The notes beneath the pieces are model-generated. The model searched no databases. It was given only the letters and a program-made list of their open reading frames with translations, and was not told the origin of the DNA. The position numbers and the translations under genes were made by a program. Of a DNA stretch of 64,000 bases, positions 19,336-31,588 are shown piece by piece (positions within the stretch are counted from its first letter, which is position 1; the number at the start of each line of letters is the position of its first letter). The stretch covers positions 10,124,001 to 10,188,000 of the forward strand of contig JAZBRS010000063.1 of the NCBI GenBank assembly GCA_037176725.1, read 5' to 3'. The stretch comes from Posidonia oceanica (lineage: Eukaryota > Streptophyta > Magnoliopsida > Alismatales > Posidoniaceae).

Positions 19336-20270
19336 CTTTCCGGTTGATAGGACCGTAAACTATCATCTTGGGCCGATCCCCGATCTGGCTCGCAGTTGTG
19401 TTATACGGCTGATATCCAGTAACTGTCCCTCGTAATTGCACCTTCCAGTTGATAGGACTGTAAACTATCATTCTCTGGCTGATGATCCAAAACTCATCCT
19501 TGGCTGATACCCAAAACTATCACTTGCAATTACGTTATACGGCTGACATCCAGTAACTGTCCCTTGCAATTGCAGCTTCCAGTTGATAGGGCTGTAAACT
19601 ATCGCTCCAGTTGATAGGACTGTAAACTATCGTTCCAGTTGATAGGACTGTAAACTATCGCTCCGGTTGATAGGACCGTAAACTATCACCTGCAATTGCA
19701 TTATACGGCTGATATCCAGTAACTATCCCTCATGATTGCGCTTTCCAGTTGATAGGACTGTAAACTATCGTTCCAGTTGATAGGACTGTAAACTATCGTT
19801 CCAGTTGATAGGACTGTAAACTATCACTCGCAATCATGTTATACGGCTGTTATCCAGTAACTATCCCACGCAAATGCCCTTTCCAGTTGATAGGACTGTA
19901 AACTATCGCTCCAGTTGATAGGACTGTAAACTATCGCTCCGGTTGATAGGACCGTAAACTATCATTCTCTGGCATTTGCGTTATACGGCTGATACCCAGT
20001 AACTATCCCTCATGGATTGTGCTTTCCAGTTGATAGGACTGTAAACTATCGCCTCCAGTTGATAGGACTGTAAACTATCGCTCCAGTTGATAGGTCTGTA
20101 AACTATCGTTCCGGTTGATAGGACCGTAAACTATCCCGCACAACCATGTTATACGGCTGATATTCAGTAACTATCACTCACAACTGCCTCCGGTTGATAG
20201 GACCTAAACTATCGCTTCCAGTTGATAGGACTGTAAACTATCACTCCCGGTTGATAGGACCGTAAACTAT
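19336..20270 (+). repeat. Tandem array 2 of element A: interleaved-stem (pseudoknot-like) repeats, 19 copies
   Basis: Nineteen units of about 27 bp occur, in clusters separated by TTATACGGCTGATATCCAG-type linkers. Each reads CAGT, TGATAGG, ACTG, TAAA, CTATC, or CGGT, TGATAGG, ACCG, TAAA, CTATC. The outer 4-mers are complementary in both versions and change together: about 13 are the CAGT form (one with a GCTG wobble, one with a TCTG mismatch) and 6 the CGGT form (one missing a base). GATAG in the loop pairs with the downstream CTATC. Confidence 0.9.
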
Positions 20271-20815
20271 CCGGCCGATAAGCCCAACACCTTATCACCC
20301 TCTTCCCGTGACCTTGCCCCAGGAAGGCGAAGTCCCGCATCCCCTTGCGATAGGAGAGTTGGCCTCTCTCCCCTCGCACCCCTTTTTGCTAGCTTGCTCC
20401 CTGGGCAGGGACAAGCTGCACCTTTTCTTCCTCGCCTTGTCGCGCAAGTTTGGCCTACCTGCCAGATCTTTTCACCGCATCGCGCCTTTCTTTTAGCATT
20501 TCTTTTGCATCATCTCTGCACCTTCTTTGCTAGCATCGCATACTAGTTTAACATCATCAGTATCATTTGCACTGCATCAGCATTCTAACTGCACTAACTT
20601 TTATACTAACGTTTGCATCGCATTTGCATTAGCATGCATCGCATACCTTGCACATCATCTATCTGCACCTGCATTTTGCATTGCGGCAACGGGCTACGAT
20701 TTTCGGTGCATCCGCCGAATAAGTAGTCACGCCCATAGCAAACCTCTGCTCCCGTCGGTCAGATGGGGTGTCTTGTCAACCCTGAGCTGCGGCCTCACTC
20801 CGCTTGACCTTGCTC
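20271..20815 (+). other. Pre-PPT region of element A
   Basis: It starts with one more GATAAG...CTTATC hairpin carrying a different loop (CCCAACAC), then unique sequence without a gene. GTCAACCCTGAGC near 20775 is conserved before the PPT in C and E. GGGGTGTC at 20765-20772 is the exact inverted copy of GACACCCC at the LTR start, so the PPT could sit in the loop of a stem. Confidence 0.65.
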
Positions 20816-20828
20816 AGGGAGGGGCATC
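20816..20828 (+). other. Polypurine tract of element A
   Basis: AGGGAGGGGCATC directly precedes the TGTTGACACC start of the 3' LTR. The identical 13-mer precedes the LTR in C (40272-40284, reverse) and E (61487-61499, reverse). It would prime plus-strand DNA synthesis. Confidence 0.9.
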
Positions 20829-23800
20829 TGTTGACACCCCACTTTGACAGGCTTGAACCAATTGGGATCTTCTGGTGACTTCTGGATCTAAACCTAGGTC
20901 AAAACTACCACAACCTTTTTCATCTTTCTCTTCAAATCAAGCCTAAACTTGACCTAAGCCTACACCCATTTCCCAATCCCAAAACTTACCCAAAAACCAT
21001 AGGAAAACCCATCACCCCCTACTTAGCAAACCTACCCAAACACTTAGAAATTTTCAACCCGAAACCATTCCCAAAAATCCTAGAAAACCTAGGTAAAACT
21101 ACCCTTTTTCTACACCACAAAACCCTTCCAAAACTTTCTCAAAACTAAACCAAAGCCCTAGCACCAACACTAGAGACCCTAGGCTACACATTCCCCAATT
21201 TTCACCCCTTTTCAAAACCTTTAAACCCTCCTTTTACCCAAATTATCGTTTTCTCTCTTCAGGATTATTCTTTTCTCTCTCCTCTCTCTCTCCTGATTAT
21301 CCTCCTTCTTTTCATCCCCTTCTCTCCTTTTTCTTGCCTAGCTGTGGGCCCCCCTTGTGCATCTATCTCTTCTCAATCTTATTCCTATTTTTATCTTATT
21401 TTTAGCAATTTCCTTGACTTTCAAAAAATTATTTTCTTTCAACTCCTCTCTTTCCCTTTTATTCCTCCTTTTTTCCCTTTTCTTCTTCCTTCTCCTTTTC
21501 TTTTTCTTTCTTTTGCTAAGTCCCTAAAAAATCCTTAAAACCTCTAAAAACTTTAAAACAAAAGGAAAACAAATCGAAACCCTAAGAAAAATAATTAAAA
21601 ATATTAAGCAAACAATTAAAAACCTAAACCCAACTAAATCTAGCTAAAATGGAAAACCAAGAATGCAAGCTAAAAAATGCAAAACAAACCAAAAGAAAAT
21701 GCTGTAAAATCAAGGAAAAAACTAAAATGCAATCAAAACCAACCAAAAGTGAAGACCCTATCAAAAATAATCAAAAGCAAACCCTAAGAAGAAGTAAAAC
21801 AATTAAAGACACTAAGACAAATAATTAATGAAAAACTTAACTTAACAAATCTAAGAGGAGCAATTTAAAAACTTAACTAAAAAAAAAGAAGAGAGAAACA
21901 ACTAAAGACTTAAAAACACTTAATTAAATAAGAGAAACTTAACTAAAAAACATCAAGAGAACTTAACAAACATAAGATCAAAAATATAATTCAAAGAAGA
22001 CTTAAGAAGAATCCTAAAAGACTAAAATCAAAAGCCAAAACTCACTCTAATTAATCTAAAAACAAACTTTAAAAAAATCCTAATTAACATCCCAAGTACT
22101 TAACAAGAAAAACATAATGAAAAAACAACTTAAAAGGCTTGACAAACATTTAATCAAAATAAAAAACAGATCAAAAACAAAGAAAACCCTTAAAACCCTA
22201 ATCAAACCCAAAATCCCTCTAAACCTGATTAACCAACCAAAAACAGTCATTAAAAAATTTAATCAAGGTCCTAACTTAAAATACAATCATTCAAATAATT
22301 TTACCCATTTTTATTTTATTTTTATCCAATTTATTTCTCCTCTCTTTCCCTTCCATTTCTCTCTTTCTTCCTTTCTTTCTTTTCTTCCTTTTCTCCTGCT
22401 GGGCCCAGTCCGACCCCTTCCACCCCCGTCTTTCTTTTCTTTCTTTCTTTTTCTTTTTTTCAGCTCACGGCCCGGCCCGCGGTCTGCTTCCTTCCTCCTC
22501 CGCCCTTCTTTCTTCTTCCTTCAGTTCTTCTTCTCTTCTCCCGCGAAGCCAACAGCACTCCCTCCCACCATTTGAATTCGAGTCTTCCCCCTCCATCAGA
22601 TCACCTACAGCTCGCTTCTCCTCTCTCGTCTCTCAGCACCATTTCCGGTGGGCATTTACAGCCTATCTCTCTTGCCTCTCGTCTGCAGTAGTCGGCACCG
22701 GTGGAATTCAAATTCCACAAGCGCGCGAGCAGTCCAGGAGTAGCTGATAAAAGCCTCACCCTCCTCTTGCTTCTCCGCTTTTTGCCATCCAAGAGAGAGA
22801 GCTAAGAAATTCAGAGAGAATTCCCCAGCAAAAACTCCTTCTTCCTCTGAAACCAGCAGCATTTCACCCTCCTCTTCCCCTGAAACCAAGCCCGTTCCAG
22901 CCATCCAATCCCTTGCATTGTCATCCCCCGAACACATCCAGAACACCAATACCCTTCCCCCTCCATTCCTCAGCCTTTCCACCCCAGAATCACCCCCAGT
23001 TCCACCAGAAATCACCACAGCAACCCAACTCCACCTCCTCTAAAATTGCCATCGCTACTGAGTCCCAAACCTTCCCAAAACCTAGCACCCCACTCACCTG
23101 AACTCCACCTCCCCAAACCACCCGGCCTTCAGCCCAGCGACCCACCACAGTTCCTACCCGCCACCACAAACACTTGCACCTCTTCCTGTCCGGAGAACCA
23201 ATCGATCAGCCAACCCCTTCCACAGACTTCCCCTGACCAATTCAAGCGCCCTCACGCCTTCACCAGACATCTAGTAACCAGCCAGAAGGTTCCGTTCAGT
23301 CCGAGGAGCAACAGACCGCTCCCCCCGTCTCCGGCAGAACCAGCGGCACCCAAAAAAGCTGACTCCCGCTTCGGGCCCGCGAGCTCGCATCTGTGCATCC
23401 AGCAAGCTCCGGAGTGTCGCGTCGAGCAGAACCGGACGCCCAGAAGCAACTGGAGACGCCCGCAGCAGCCGGACCAACCTCACCGTCGATCCCTGGATCA
23501 GTCGACATCGGGAGGACGCTCCAGCCACGGGAACAGGTATTTCTCTTCGCCCCTAGGTTAGCCTCCTTCCTCTCTCGCTTCTCCGCCCCTTAGCCTAGGG
23601 ATTCCCTCTCTCCTGCGCCGGGTCAACGCTGGGTCAGCGTCGTCTTCTCCGGCAAGCTTCACAGTACGTCCCGCCACTCCGGTCAGCAGAACGTCGCTCC
23701 AGCAGCTGTCTCCGCTCCGCACGGGCCCAAGAAGCATGCTCCAGCCTTCAGACCGCACCGACGCCGCCTCGTCCGCCTGGACTGCGCTTGAGAAGGTCTG

Positions 23801-24429
23801 CAGACCTCCGGTGACTTCTCCGGTTCGCTCCAGCCAGCGACGAACCTCGCCGGACGTCGCCCGAGCTTCGTCAGGTCCAGGTGAAGCCTTCCCGCCGGTC
23901 TGCGCAGCTCCAGCCTCCCTGTGCCGGCGTTCATGGACACTGGAAGCTTTTGCTATAGTGTCCATGGCCGTCGGCCATTTCACTATACATTTATTTCCTG
24001 TTACCTTGGTTATTTTACCAAATATTGCATTTTTGGTCTCAGTTCTTGCTTATTTGCGTTCTGGTCCTTTATTTGATTAAATCTGTTTATTTCTGAATTA
24101 AAACCATATAAAATTGCATGAAAAATATGTAGTTCTATTTATTTGCATATCAGTCCCTTTTATTGTGCTTTCCTTCAGTAATAAATTTGATTTTGGCCCT
24201 CCAGCTTTTGATTATTGCATGTTAGTCCTGCAGTTGATTAATTTGATTGAATGCTCTAAGTTTGCCATATAAAATTGCATTTTAGGTCCTTACTGTTTTC
24301 TTTAATTGCAATTTAGTCCTCTGTCCAGTTAACTTAGCTTTTATTTTTCAATTTTTGCTTGCTGCATTGCATTATTTCCCCCATGTTTTTCGATTTTTGC
24401 ATATAGGTCCTTCCTCAATGCACAGTAGT

Positions 24430-24651
24430 CATTTAAATGCATATTTTGCTTATAAAATTGCATTTTTGACCCTGCATAATTTGAAAATTGCACATTAGCC
24501 CTCTGCCTGCCATTTAAATGCATATTTTGCTTATAAAATTGCATTTTTGACCCTGTATAATTTAAAAATTGCACTTTAGCCCTCTGCTGTCATTTAAATG
24601 CATATTTTGCTTATAAAATTGCATTTTAGCCCCCACATGTTTGGAAAATTG
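24430..24651 (+). repeat. Three-copy 81-bp tandem repeat (3' LTR of A)
   Basis: Units begin CATTTAAATG at 24430, 24511 and 24591. It is the counterpart of 2809-3030, with only a few substitutions. Confidence 0.85.
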
Positions 24652-25717
24652 CATATAGGTCCCCCATCTGCATTCCCAGACCCACTAGATCCGTGTTTTG
24701 CTGGAAAAATTGCATTTTGGACCCTGATGATTTCAAAATTGCATTCTAAACTGCCACATGGTTTCAAAGTTTGTCCTGATGCATGCTCATCTTGGAAAAT
24801 TGCATTTTAAGCCCCGTCTTTTGTAAAATTGCATGCAGACCCTCCTTTTTTCAAAATCCTTGCATAAAAGCCCCAAACTTTTCAAAACCTTTGCATTTAG
24901 ACCCCCATCCTTTCAAAAATTGCATTTAAGTCCCCATTTTTTTCTGAAAAATCACCCCTAAGTCTTTTCTTGCATTCTGCATGCATTGCACTCATGCATT
25001 CTAGTTTTGGCATCCTTTGCACACAGTTAAACACTCCTAGCTCCCATTTACATGGGAGGATCCGCTTTGCACACCCCTAGGACCCCCCTGTACACTTAGA
25101 TCCATTCTTCTCCCCTGTTCTGGCCCCTCTTCCTTGAAGCTGGGATATCTTCCAATCCGACCGTTGGATCTTCTCAAACAAGCTACTTGGACGACCCCGA
25201 CGGAGCACTCTTCAGCATGGACCAAGCAGATCTCAGATCAGGTTTCAGATTTCCCAGGTACGTCCTTCTGAACCCCTGCACAGCATTCATTTGCATACCA
25301 TTTGCATTGCATGCATCGTTTTCGCTTTTTGTTTCCTCGATCATGTAGAATAGGACTTCCTCTTCTTACCCATCAATTCCGTTCCCCTTTTCGCGTATTC
25401 CCAAGTGTTTTGTGTTGCGTTTCCCCTAGGTTCACCACTTATTGCGACTTTCTTCCCCCTTTTCCACGATCCGATCGCGCCGCGAGCTTTGGGCAGCGTG
25501 CGAGACACATCGTGGGGCGGTTTAGTGGGAAACAGTCACAAAGCGGTGGCAATCCCTCCACTTGCTCATTTTCCCCATTGTAGGTCTTCACACCTACTCT
25601 GCGTGGCCCTTAAACAGTGACTGTTCTCACACACACACTGTTTGCCTCCCCTTTCGCTTCTCTTGTCCTCTCTCTTTGCATTTGCATCTGCATGGTTTTG
25701 CCGAGGTTTTATTCTGC

Positions 25718-25985
25718 CGCTTTTGGCACCGTTTTGCGTGCCCGCTTTGCTTTTGGCACCGTTTCGCGTGCCCGCTTTGTCTTTGGCACCGTTTTGCGTG
25801 CCCGCTTTGTCTTTGTCACCGTTTTGCGTGCCCGCTTCGCTTTTGGCACCGTTTTGTGTGCCTGCTTTGTTTTTGGCACTGTTTCGCGTGCCTGCTTTGT
25901 TTCTGGCATTGTTTTGCGTGTCGATCTTGTTTTCTTGCACCGTTTTGCGTGCCGCTCTCGTTTCTTGCGTTATTTCGCGTGTTTT
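25718..25985 (+). repeat. 30-bp hairpin array, 9 units (3' LTR of A)
   Basis: It has the same GGCAC...GTGCC unit as the 5' LTR but one unit more. The extra unit is an additional CGTTTTGCGTGCCCGC copy in the middle. Confidence 0.85.
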
Positions 25986-26287
25986 ACGTCGTTTTCTCTT
26001 GCATGTCGCCTGCATCGCATGGTTTTACCGTTGTTTTGCTTTTCCGCTTGCATTTGCATATAGGGCAGTGATGCTTACTGCCTGGAGTTCTCGCGAGCCC
26101 GGTTTCGCCCAGTTCGGAACACAAACAGCGCTGCTGAGCACTTAGACTGCACGTTTACTTTCCTTGCATTGCATCGTACCACTTAGAGCACACCTATGAG
26201 CATTCATTATGGCATTCATTGGCATTTAGGCATTCAAATCTGCATTTCCCTGCGTATGCGAGCGTAAGCCTAGAAAGACCGATTCTC

Positions 26288-26336
26288 GGGCGTGTCGGGG
26301 GTGCCTAACACCTTCCCCGCTCATAAAAGGAGTCCT
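26288..26336 (+). promoter_or_regulatory. Conserved LTR hairpin block (3' LTR of A)
   Basis: This is the counterpart of 4636-4685, with a small change in its tail (CTCATAAAAGG instead of GCGTAAAAGG). Confidence 0.55.
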
Positions 26337-27389
26337 TGCCCAGTCTTTTGGCCCGCAATGACCATATCGCCCTTATCCTAGGCATGAGTCATCTCATTTG
26401 CATTCATTGGCATTTGTTTTCCTTTGCATTGCTTTGCATTGCATTTCTTGCTTGGTTTTGCGTGTTAATTCACGCATTTCCCCCAGTTTTCCTTGTCTCC
26501 CGATAATAGACCCGATGGCGACTCTGAATTGTCTTATCTTCTTCTTTTCTTATCTTTTCTCCTCTGTTTTAAGTGTTTTCGAGTTGAGCCCTCCGCCTCG
26601 GACATCGCCGCCAATAGTAAGCCTGATTCTGATTGGGATTACTACACAACCCTTCAGCCCGGAGAGCAACAGCCCACTCCGACAACCTCAGCTCCACAGC
26701 AGACCACCCAAAAAACTCAGTTCCTTCCCAGCATAGTGCAACCCATTCCTGATCAGCTCCTGAGCTCTGAAGGAGTTCCAGCAACTCGTCCCAGCCGCCA
26801 CAGCTCGCCGAGGTAGCCCACTGCGCCGCCGCGACCTCCACCTGCAACTGCGCAACCCACCGAGGTCGGTGGACTCCTCCAACCACCCAAATAGGTGAAG
26901 CTCTTCACATTTAGCTTAATTCTAGTCTTCTGATGCTTCCTAGGTGATTAGAAATTAGTTTAGGGCTTAGGACTGCCGAGTCAGCTCTGCCGCTACAGTT
27001 TTCTTCTCCAGCGAGCCCCTACTGCGCTGCTGCGCCCCAGGCCCGCTCCAGCTCTGCCGACCGTCGCCCGAGCACCACCACAACTCCTGCAGTCCAACCG
27101 CTACGTCACCAAGCTCCGCCGTCGCCTTCAGCAGTCGGACCGCCTTCTGCAAGCTCTGCAGACCTCCGTCCGCGTCGCCAGGCCACTCCGTCAGCCGTCA
27201 TGCACCGCCAACCCCTCTGGGACCTCTGCAGCACCTCGCCGGACCTCCTTGAGCGTCGCCTGAGCCTCGCCGACCTCCGACAGCGCCTGCACCAGCCCTT
27301 CTTCCCCAACGAGCAGGCTACACTGTTCACCTACTTTATTTTATTCGCATTAGTTAGGTTTAGGTTTTATTTTTCCTTAGCTTATTAGG

Positions 27390-28700
27390 TTTTGCATTGC
27401 ATTGCATTTAGGTCCGTTTAGCTTATTCATTTGCATTCTGGTCCAGCTGCAGTTTAGATTTCATTTAAATCATGATTTTAACTTTATTGCATTACATTTA
27501 GTTTCTATTATTTATGTTTATTGCATTTCAGTCCTTCTGCAGTTCAAAGTATCTTAATGTCTTTTAATTTTAGTCCAGTAATTTACTTTATTTACATCTG
27601 AGTCCTACAGTTGATTTAAATCATTTAAATGCTTGTTTTTATCTTATTGCATTACTCTTAACTCCTGTTATTTACATTATTTGCATATTAGTCCACCTTT
27701 AGTGGTTAAAAATCATTTAAATCACATGTTTTCTTATTACATTGTATTTAAGCCCTCTGTTTAATTTTATTTACACTTTAGTCCTTTTGTAGTTGTTTCA
27801 AATCATTTAATTTGCATGTTTACCTTATTGCATTGCACTTTTAATCATGCATTTTACTTTTATTGCATTTTAGTCCAGTGCATGCATTCACAGCGTCCAT
27901 TTTTGCATTTTTTCCTTATTACATTGCATTTTAGACCCTATCTTTTATCTTATTTGCATCTAAGTCCTACATTTGGTTTGAAAATCATTTAAATGGCTTT
28001 TAAATCATACTGCATTGCAATAAAATACTACATGTTTTCAAAATTGCATTTTAGTCCAACCACAGTTCATGCATTTCATTTAAATCAGCATTTAAACTAT
28101 ATTGCATTAATAAAAGGCCCAGAAGCATGTTTTAATTGCATTTTAGTCCTTAGTTCAATCATTCATCATTTAAATCATGTTTTAAACCTTATTGCATTAT
28201 TGAAAAGCCCAAAAATACATTTTATTTGCATCTGAGTCCTGTGCAGTTCATGCATTTCATTTAAATCATGATTTTAATTTTATTGCATTGCATAAAAATC
28301 CAAAAAACAAGTTTATTTGCATATTAGTCTTTCAATGGTTTAAAATTCATTTAATCTGCATTTAAAACCTTATTGCATTGCATAAAAAACCCAGAAAAAC
28401 ATAATAATTGCTTGTCTGTCCCTGTTTTCAGTTCTTTTTTGCATATTTGCATACTTTCTTAGCTTTGCATTTAAACCCTGCATGTTTTAAAAACTGCATT
28501 TAGGTCCTTTTCTTGCATTTTTGCATGCATATCCCCTAATTAATCTTGCATTCATTCATGCATTGTTGCATTAGCATTCTTGCATGCATTTAAACCTGTT
28601 CCGCACACATTTAGGGGCATTTTGCACATAGGACCCTGTAGTTTTCCAAAACCACACTTAGGTCCTTCCATTGCATTTTTGCATGCATTTGCTTTCCCAT
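27390..28700 (+). repeat. Degenerate TTGCATTTTAGTCC repeats, LTR B
   Basis: Units of roughly 50-100 bp carry TTGCATTTTAGTCC and ATCATTTAAAT phrases. No gene is seen. Confidence 0.7.
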
Positions 28701-29029
28701 GTCATCAATCATTGCATCTTTGCATCCATTCAAGCATCCTCAGCACCTTTGCATGCATACATCCTGCATTGCACACCCTTAGGGACTATTTGCACTTAGG
28801 CCCCTACCTTTTTTGGCCCTTGAGCCTTTTGACTTGATTCCTGAATAACTTTAGATCGAACCGTTGGATTTCCATGACCTAACTGTCCAGGTCTTCTTGG
28901 TTGGATGGTCTTCCATTCTAACCAAAGTTATCTCAGATCAAGCTTCAGATCCTCAAGATAAGTCCATCTGAATCACAACACATCATTCATTTGCATTGCA
29001 TGCATCGTTTTGCATGCCTACATCTGTTT

Positions 29030-29290
29030 TTGTTCATTTTCGCACCATTTTGTGTGCCTGCTATCGCTTTTGCACCGTTTTGAGTGTCTGCTTTCCTTTT
29101 CGCCTATTTTTGCACCGTCTTGCGTGCCAGCATCTGTTTTCGTTTGTTTTCGCATCATTTTGCGTGCCTGCTTTCCTTTTCGCCTGTTTTTGCACTGTTT
29201 TGCGTGTCCGTTCTCGTTTTCCTTCTCCTTTGCACCGTTTTGCGTGCCTGTTTTTGTTTCTCGCACCGTTTTGCATGTTTGCTCCTGTTT
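29030..29290 (+). repeat. 30-bp hairpin array, LTR B
   Basis: About eight degenerate units of GCACCGTTTTGCGTGC with pyrimidine-rich spacers (GCAC/GTGC arms) occur, homologous to 4098-4345. Confidence 0.7.
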
Positions 29291-29575
29291 TCCTTTGCAT
29301 GCCACCTCGCATTGCATGGTCTTTCCGTTGTTTTGTTTTATCGCCTACATTTGCATTAGGGCAGTGATGCTTACTGCCTAGAGTTCTCACGGACCAGGAT
29401 TCGCCTGGTTTGGAACACAGACAGCGCTGCTGAGCATTTAGATTGCACGTTTAATTCCTTGCATGCATTCTATCACTTAGAGCACCCATTTGAGCATCTA
29501 ATTAGGCATTCATGGCACTTAGGCATTCAAAGTATGCATTTCCCTACGTATGCGAGCGTAAGCCTAGAAAGACCG

Positions 29576-29630
29576 CTTCTCGGGCATGTCGGGGGTGCCT
29601 AACACCTTCCCCGTACGTAACAGGAGTCCT
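29576..29630 (+). promoter_or_regulatory. Conserved LTR hairpin block (LTR B)
   Basis: GTCGGGGGTGCCTAA plus CACCTTCCCC and GTAACAGGAGTCC, as in the other LTRs. Confidence 0.55.
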
Positions 29631-29973
29631 TACCCTTTCTCATGGTCCGCAATGACCGTATTGCCCTCATCCTAGGCACGAGTCACATCATTTGCATCTC
29701 ATTGCATATCATTTCATCTGCATTGCATTGCATTGCACCTTTTGCTTGGTTTTGCGTGTTTATTCATGCATTTCCCTAATTTCCTTTGTCTCCCGACTTA
29801 ATAGACACGGTGGTAACTCTGAATTGTCTTATCTTTCCTTTTTCCCTTTTTTAAGTGTTTTCGAGTCAAGTCTTCGTTCTCGGATACACCCGCTAATAGT
29901 GAACCTGATTCTGATTGATGCACGCGAGCTTTGGCAACGTGCATGGACGATCCGGACATTGGGCTCACCACAG

Positions 29974-29992
29974 TGGCGACTCCGCTTGGAAT
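29974..29992 (+). other. Primer binding site of element B
   Basis: TGGCGACTCCGCTTGGAAT starts two bases after the LTR end, with the G spacer also seen in A. A second copy is at 30116-30134 (TGGCAACTTTACTAAGGAT), 142 bp downstream, and a third, very degenerate one may lie near 30355. Confidence 0.7.
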
Positions 29993-31588
29993 ACTAGATT
30001 CCGGCTTCCGTTTTTGGCTTTTTCGCCACTTGGGTTTTGCTTTTTTTGCTTGCTTTGTGCCTTTGCCTTGTCTATTTGCTCGCTCGCCCATGTCGATTCC
30101 TATCAAGTCGCACAGTGGCAACTTTACTAAGGATTCAGACTCCGGCTTTCCTTCTTGGCTTTTTTCTTGCATTGTTTTTTGCCTGCTCTTCGCTCTTCTC
30201 TTTCTTTGCATTTTTCTAGTATTTCTGAGTCGAGTTTTCTTCTCGGATTCAATGCCAACTGCGACCCCCTCTCTCCCTCACAACACGATCGCATCGCGAG
30301 CTATGGCAGCATGCGAGACCTGTCGTGGTCGGGCGCAGGAAATGGTCACCAGACAGCAGAAACCCTGCTAGAGAAACCCGACTCTGGCTTTCATCTTTGG
30401 CTTTTTCGCCGCTTTGATTTTGCATTTCTTTGTCTGCTTTGCCTTTACATGCTTTACTGTTTGCTCTCCCTTGTCTATTTACTTGCCTTGCTTGTTTACA
30501 TGTTTTATTCCTTGCTCTGCCTTTACATGCTCTACTGTTTACCTGTCTTTACTTACTTTATTTACTTTATTGCTTATCCTTGCTTTATTTCTCGCATTAC
30601 ATGTCTAAATAATTGCTTGGCACAATAATACATGCTTTTTGGGTGATGAATGCTTTGTTTTACACACTTGCTATGCCACTACACATGCACATGCCTTTTG
30701 ACATGCTAAGTGTTTCTTTTTCCACTATCATGTCCACATATACATGCACATGCCATGCTCATGCCTTTTGCAGTGATTGTATGTTGTTTGCTTGCCATGC
30801 TTGGGTGATTTTCTTCCCTTTTTTTTGCATTAAGCCTAAGGACAATTAGAGACTGATTGCTCCCCCCACGGCTAATTAAAAATGGCAAGTAAAAAATAAA
30901 ATCTAGGATCAACTAGAGCCATCAACACACTTGCATCCCCTTGAGTTAATAAAATGCGCAAGATAAAAGACTTTAATCATTTGCATGAAGCATCATATAG
31001 GGCATGCATCTTCTCATCTGAGTCCACCTATCAGTCTGCGAAGGATGGTCCCGGCCTCTTACCCTGATGCTTTGGCATGGTGTGAGTCGGTCGGTTTGTC
31101 CCCCCTTGTCAAGGGTCGTGTCGGTGCTAGTGGAGGGTACCACCCACGCTTCGGCAGGGTCGAGGCCACCAACGCACCATCCTGTTATTACTTGAGCTTT
31201 GGGCCAGGATTTAGACAAGGGACCTACTTTTCTGGCTTGAGTCGGTGACCTGTACACCTGTGAGTCTCCAAAGTAGACTACCTACTAAGATACACTAGAT
31301 TGGTGAAAGAGAGCATGCTAGAAAGCATACATGTCATTCATGCCACAATTTAATGCACTTACATTTCTTTTTTCTGTTTCTAATCCCAGTTTCTGTTGTG
31401 TCTCGCAGAGATCAGTGAGCGAGTTCCCTAGCTGGAGTTCGAGTCCCTCCTCTTACTGACACCCTTGCTGAGACACCTGTGCTCGACCATCTCCTTCTGA
31501 GCTATCTGCTTTTGCGATCATAGCTCCTCCTAGGACTCGTTCTCTTTCCTCTCGTCGTAGCCCTATTCTCACCCGCTCTTGGTCAGCG
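29993..31588 (+). other. 5' leader of element B
   Basis: No gene. It has PBS-like repeats in the first 400 bp, pyrimidine-rich sequence to 30850, and the conserved leader block at 30947-31262 matching A and C. A candidate mini-intron lies at 31303-31408 (GTGAAA donor, TCTCGCAG acceptor). Confidence 0.65.

Larger units (their letters stand above)
2528..26646 (+). mobile_element. Element A: Tat/Ogre-type Ty3/gypsy retrotransposon, 5' LTR truncated
   Basis: The order is partial 5' LTR, PBS, leader, gag-pol in one frame, accessory ORF, hairpin-rich 3' untranslated region, PPT and a complete 3' LTR. The missing first 3.3 kb of the 5' LTR is explained by insertion of element D at 2527/2528. The 3' LTR ends at 26646 and the next base lies in the middle of another LTR (element B), so A itself is nested in B. 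Predicted target-site copies are ATCAG (2528-2532) for D and CAACC (26647-26651) for A; their partners lie left of the window. By eye the two LTR copies differ at roughly 20-30 positions in 2.45 kb, which indicates a young insertion. Confidence 0.88.
20829..26646 (+). repeat. Element A 3' LTR (complete, about 5.8 kb)
   Basis: It runs from TGTTGACACCCC at 20829 to ACTACA at 26646, after the PPT. In order it contains AC-rich sequence, a CT-rich stretch (21250-21310), an A-rich stretch (21540-22300), pyrimidine tracts (22330-22560), a GC-rich segment with non-conserved Pro/Ser-rich ORFs (22900-23950), degenerate TTGCATTTTAG repeats, the 81-bp triplet, the 30-bp array and the conserved hairpin block. 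Its last 2.5 kb match 2528-4986. A TATA-like ATATAGGG at about 26058 lies some 55 bp before a GGAACACA block; promoter use is inference. Confidence 0.9.
26647..29972 (+). repeat. Element B 5' LTR (3' part)
   Basis: It aligns with the last 3.35 kb of A's LTR. It has a GC-rich stretch (26650-27330), degenerate TTGCATTTTAG repeats (27390-28700), a 30-bp array, the conserved hairpin block, and an end at CTCACCACA (29972). The last roughly 60 bp differ from A's LTR end. The first part is predicted to lie left of the window, on the far side of A. Confidence 0.8.

Noticed and set aside
22900..23980. Possible host exons in a GC-rich segment with Pro/Ser-rich ORFs
   Set aside because: It lies within A's LTR, and the equivalent segments of B (26650-27330) and C (59000-60100) do not encode similar proteins.
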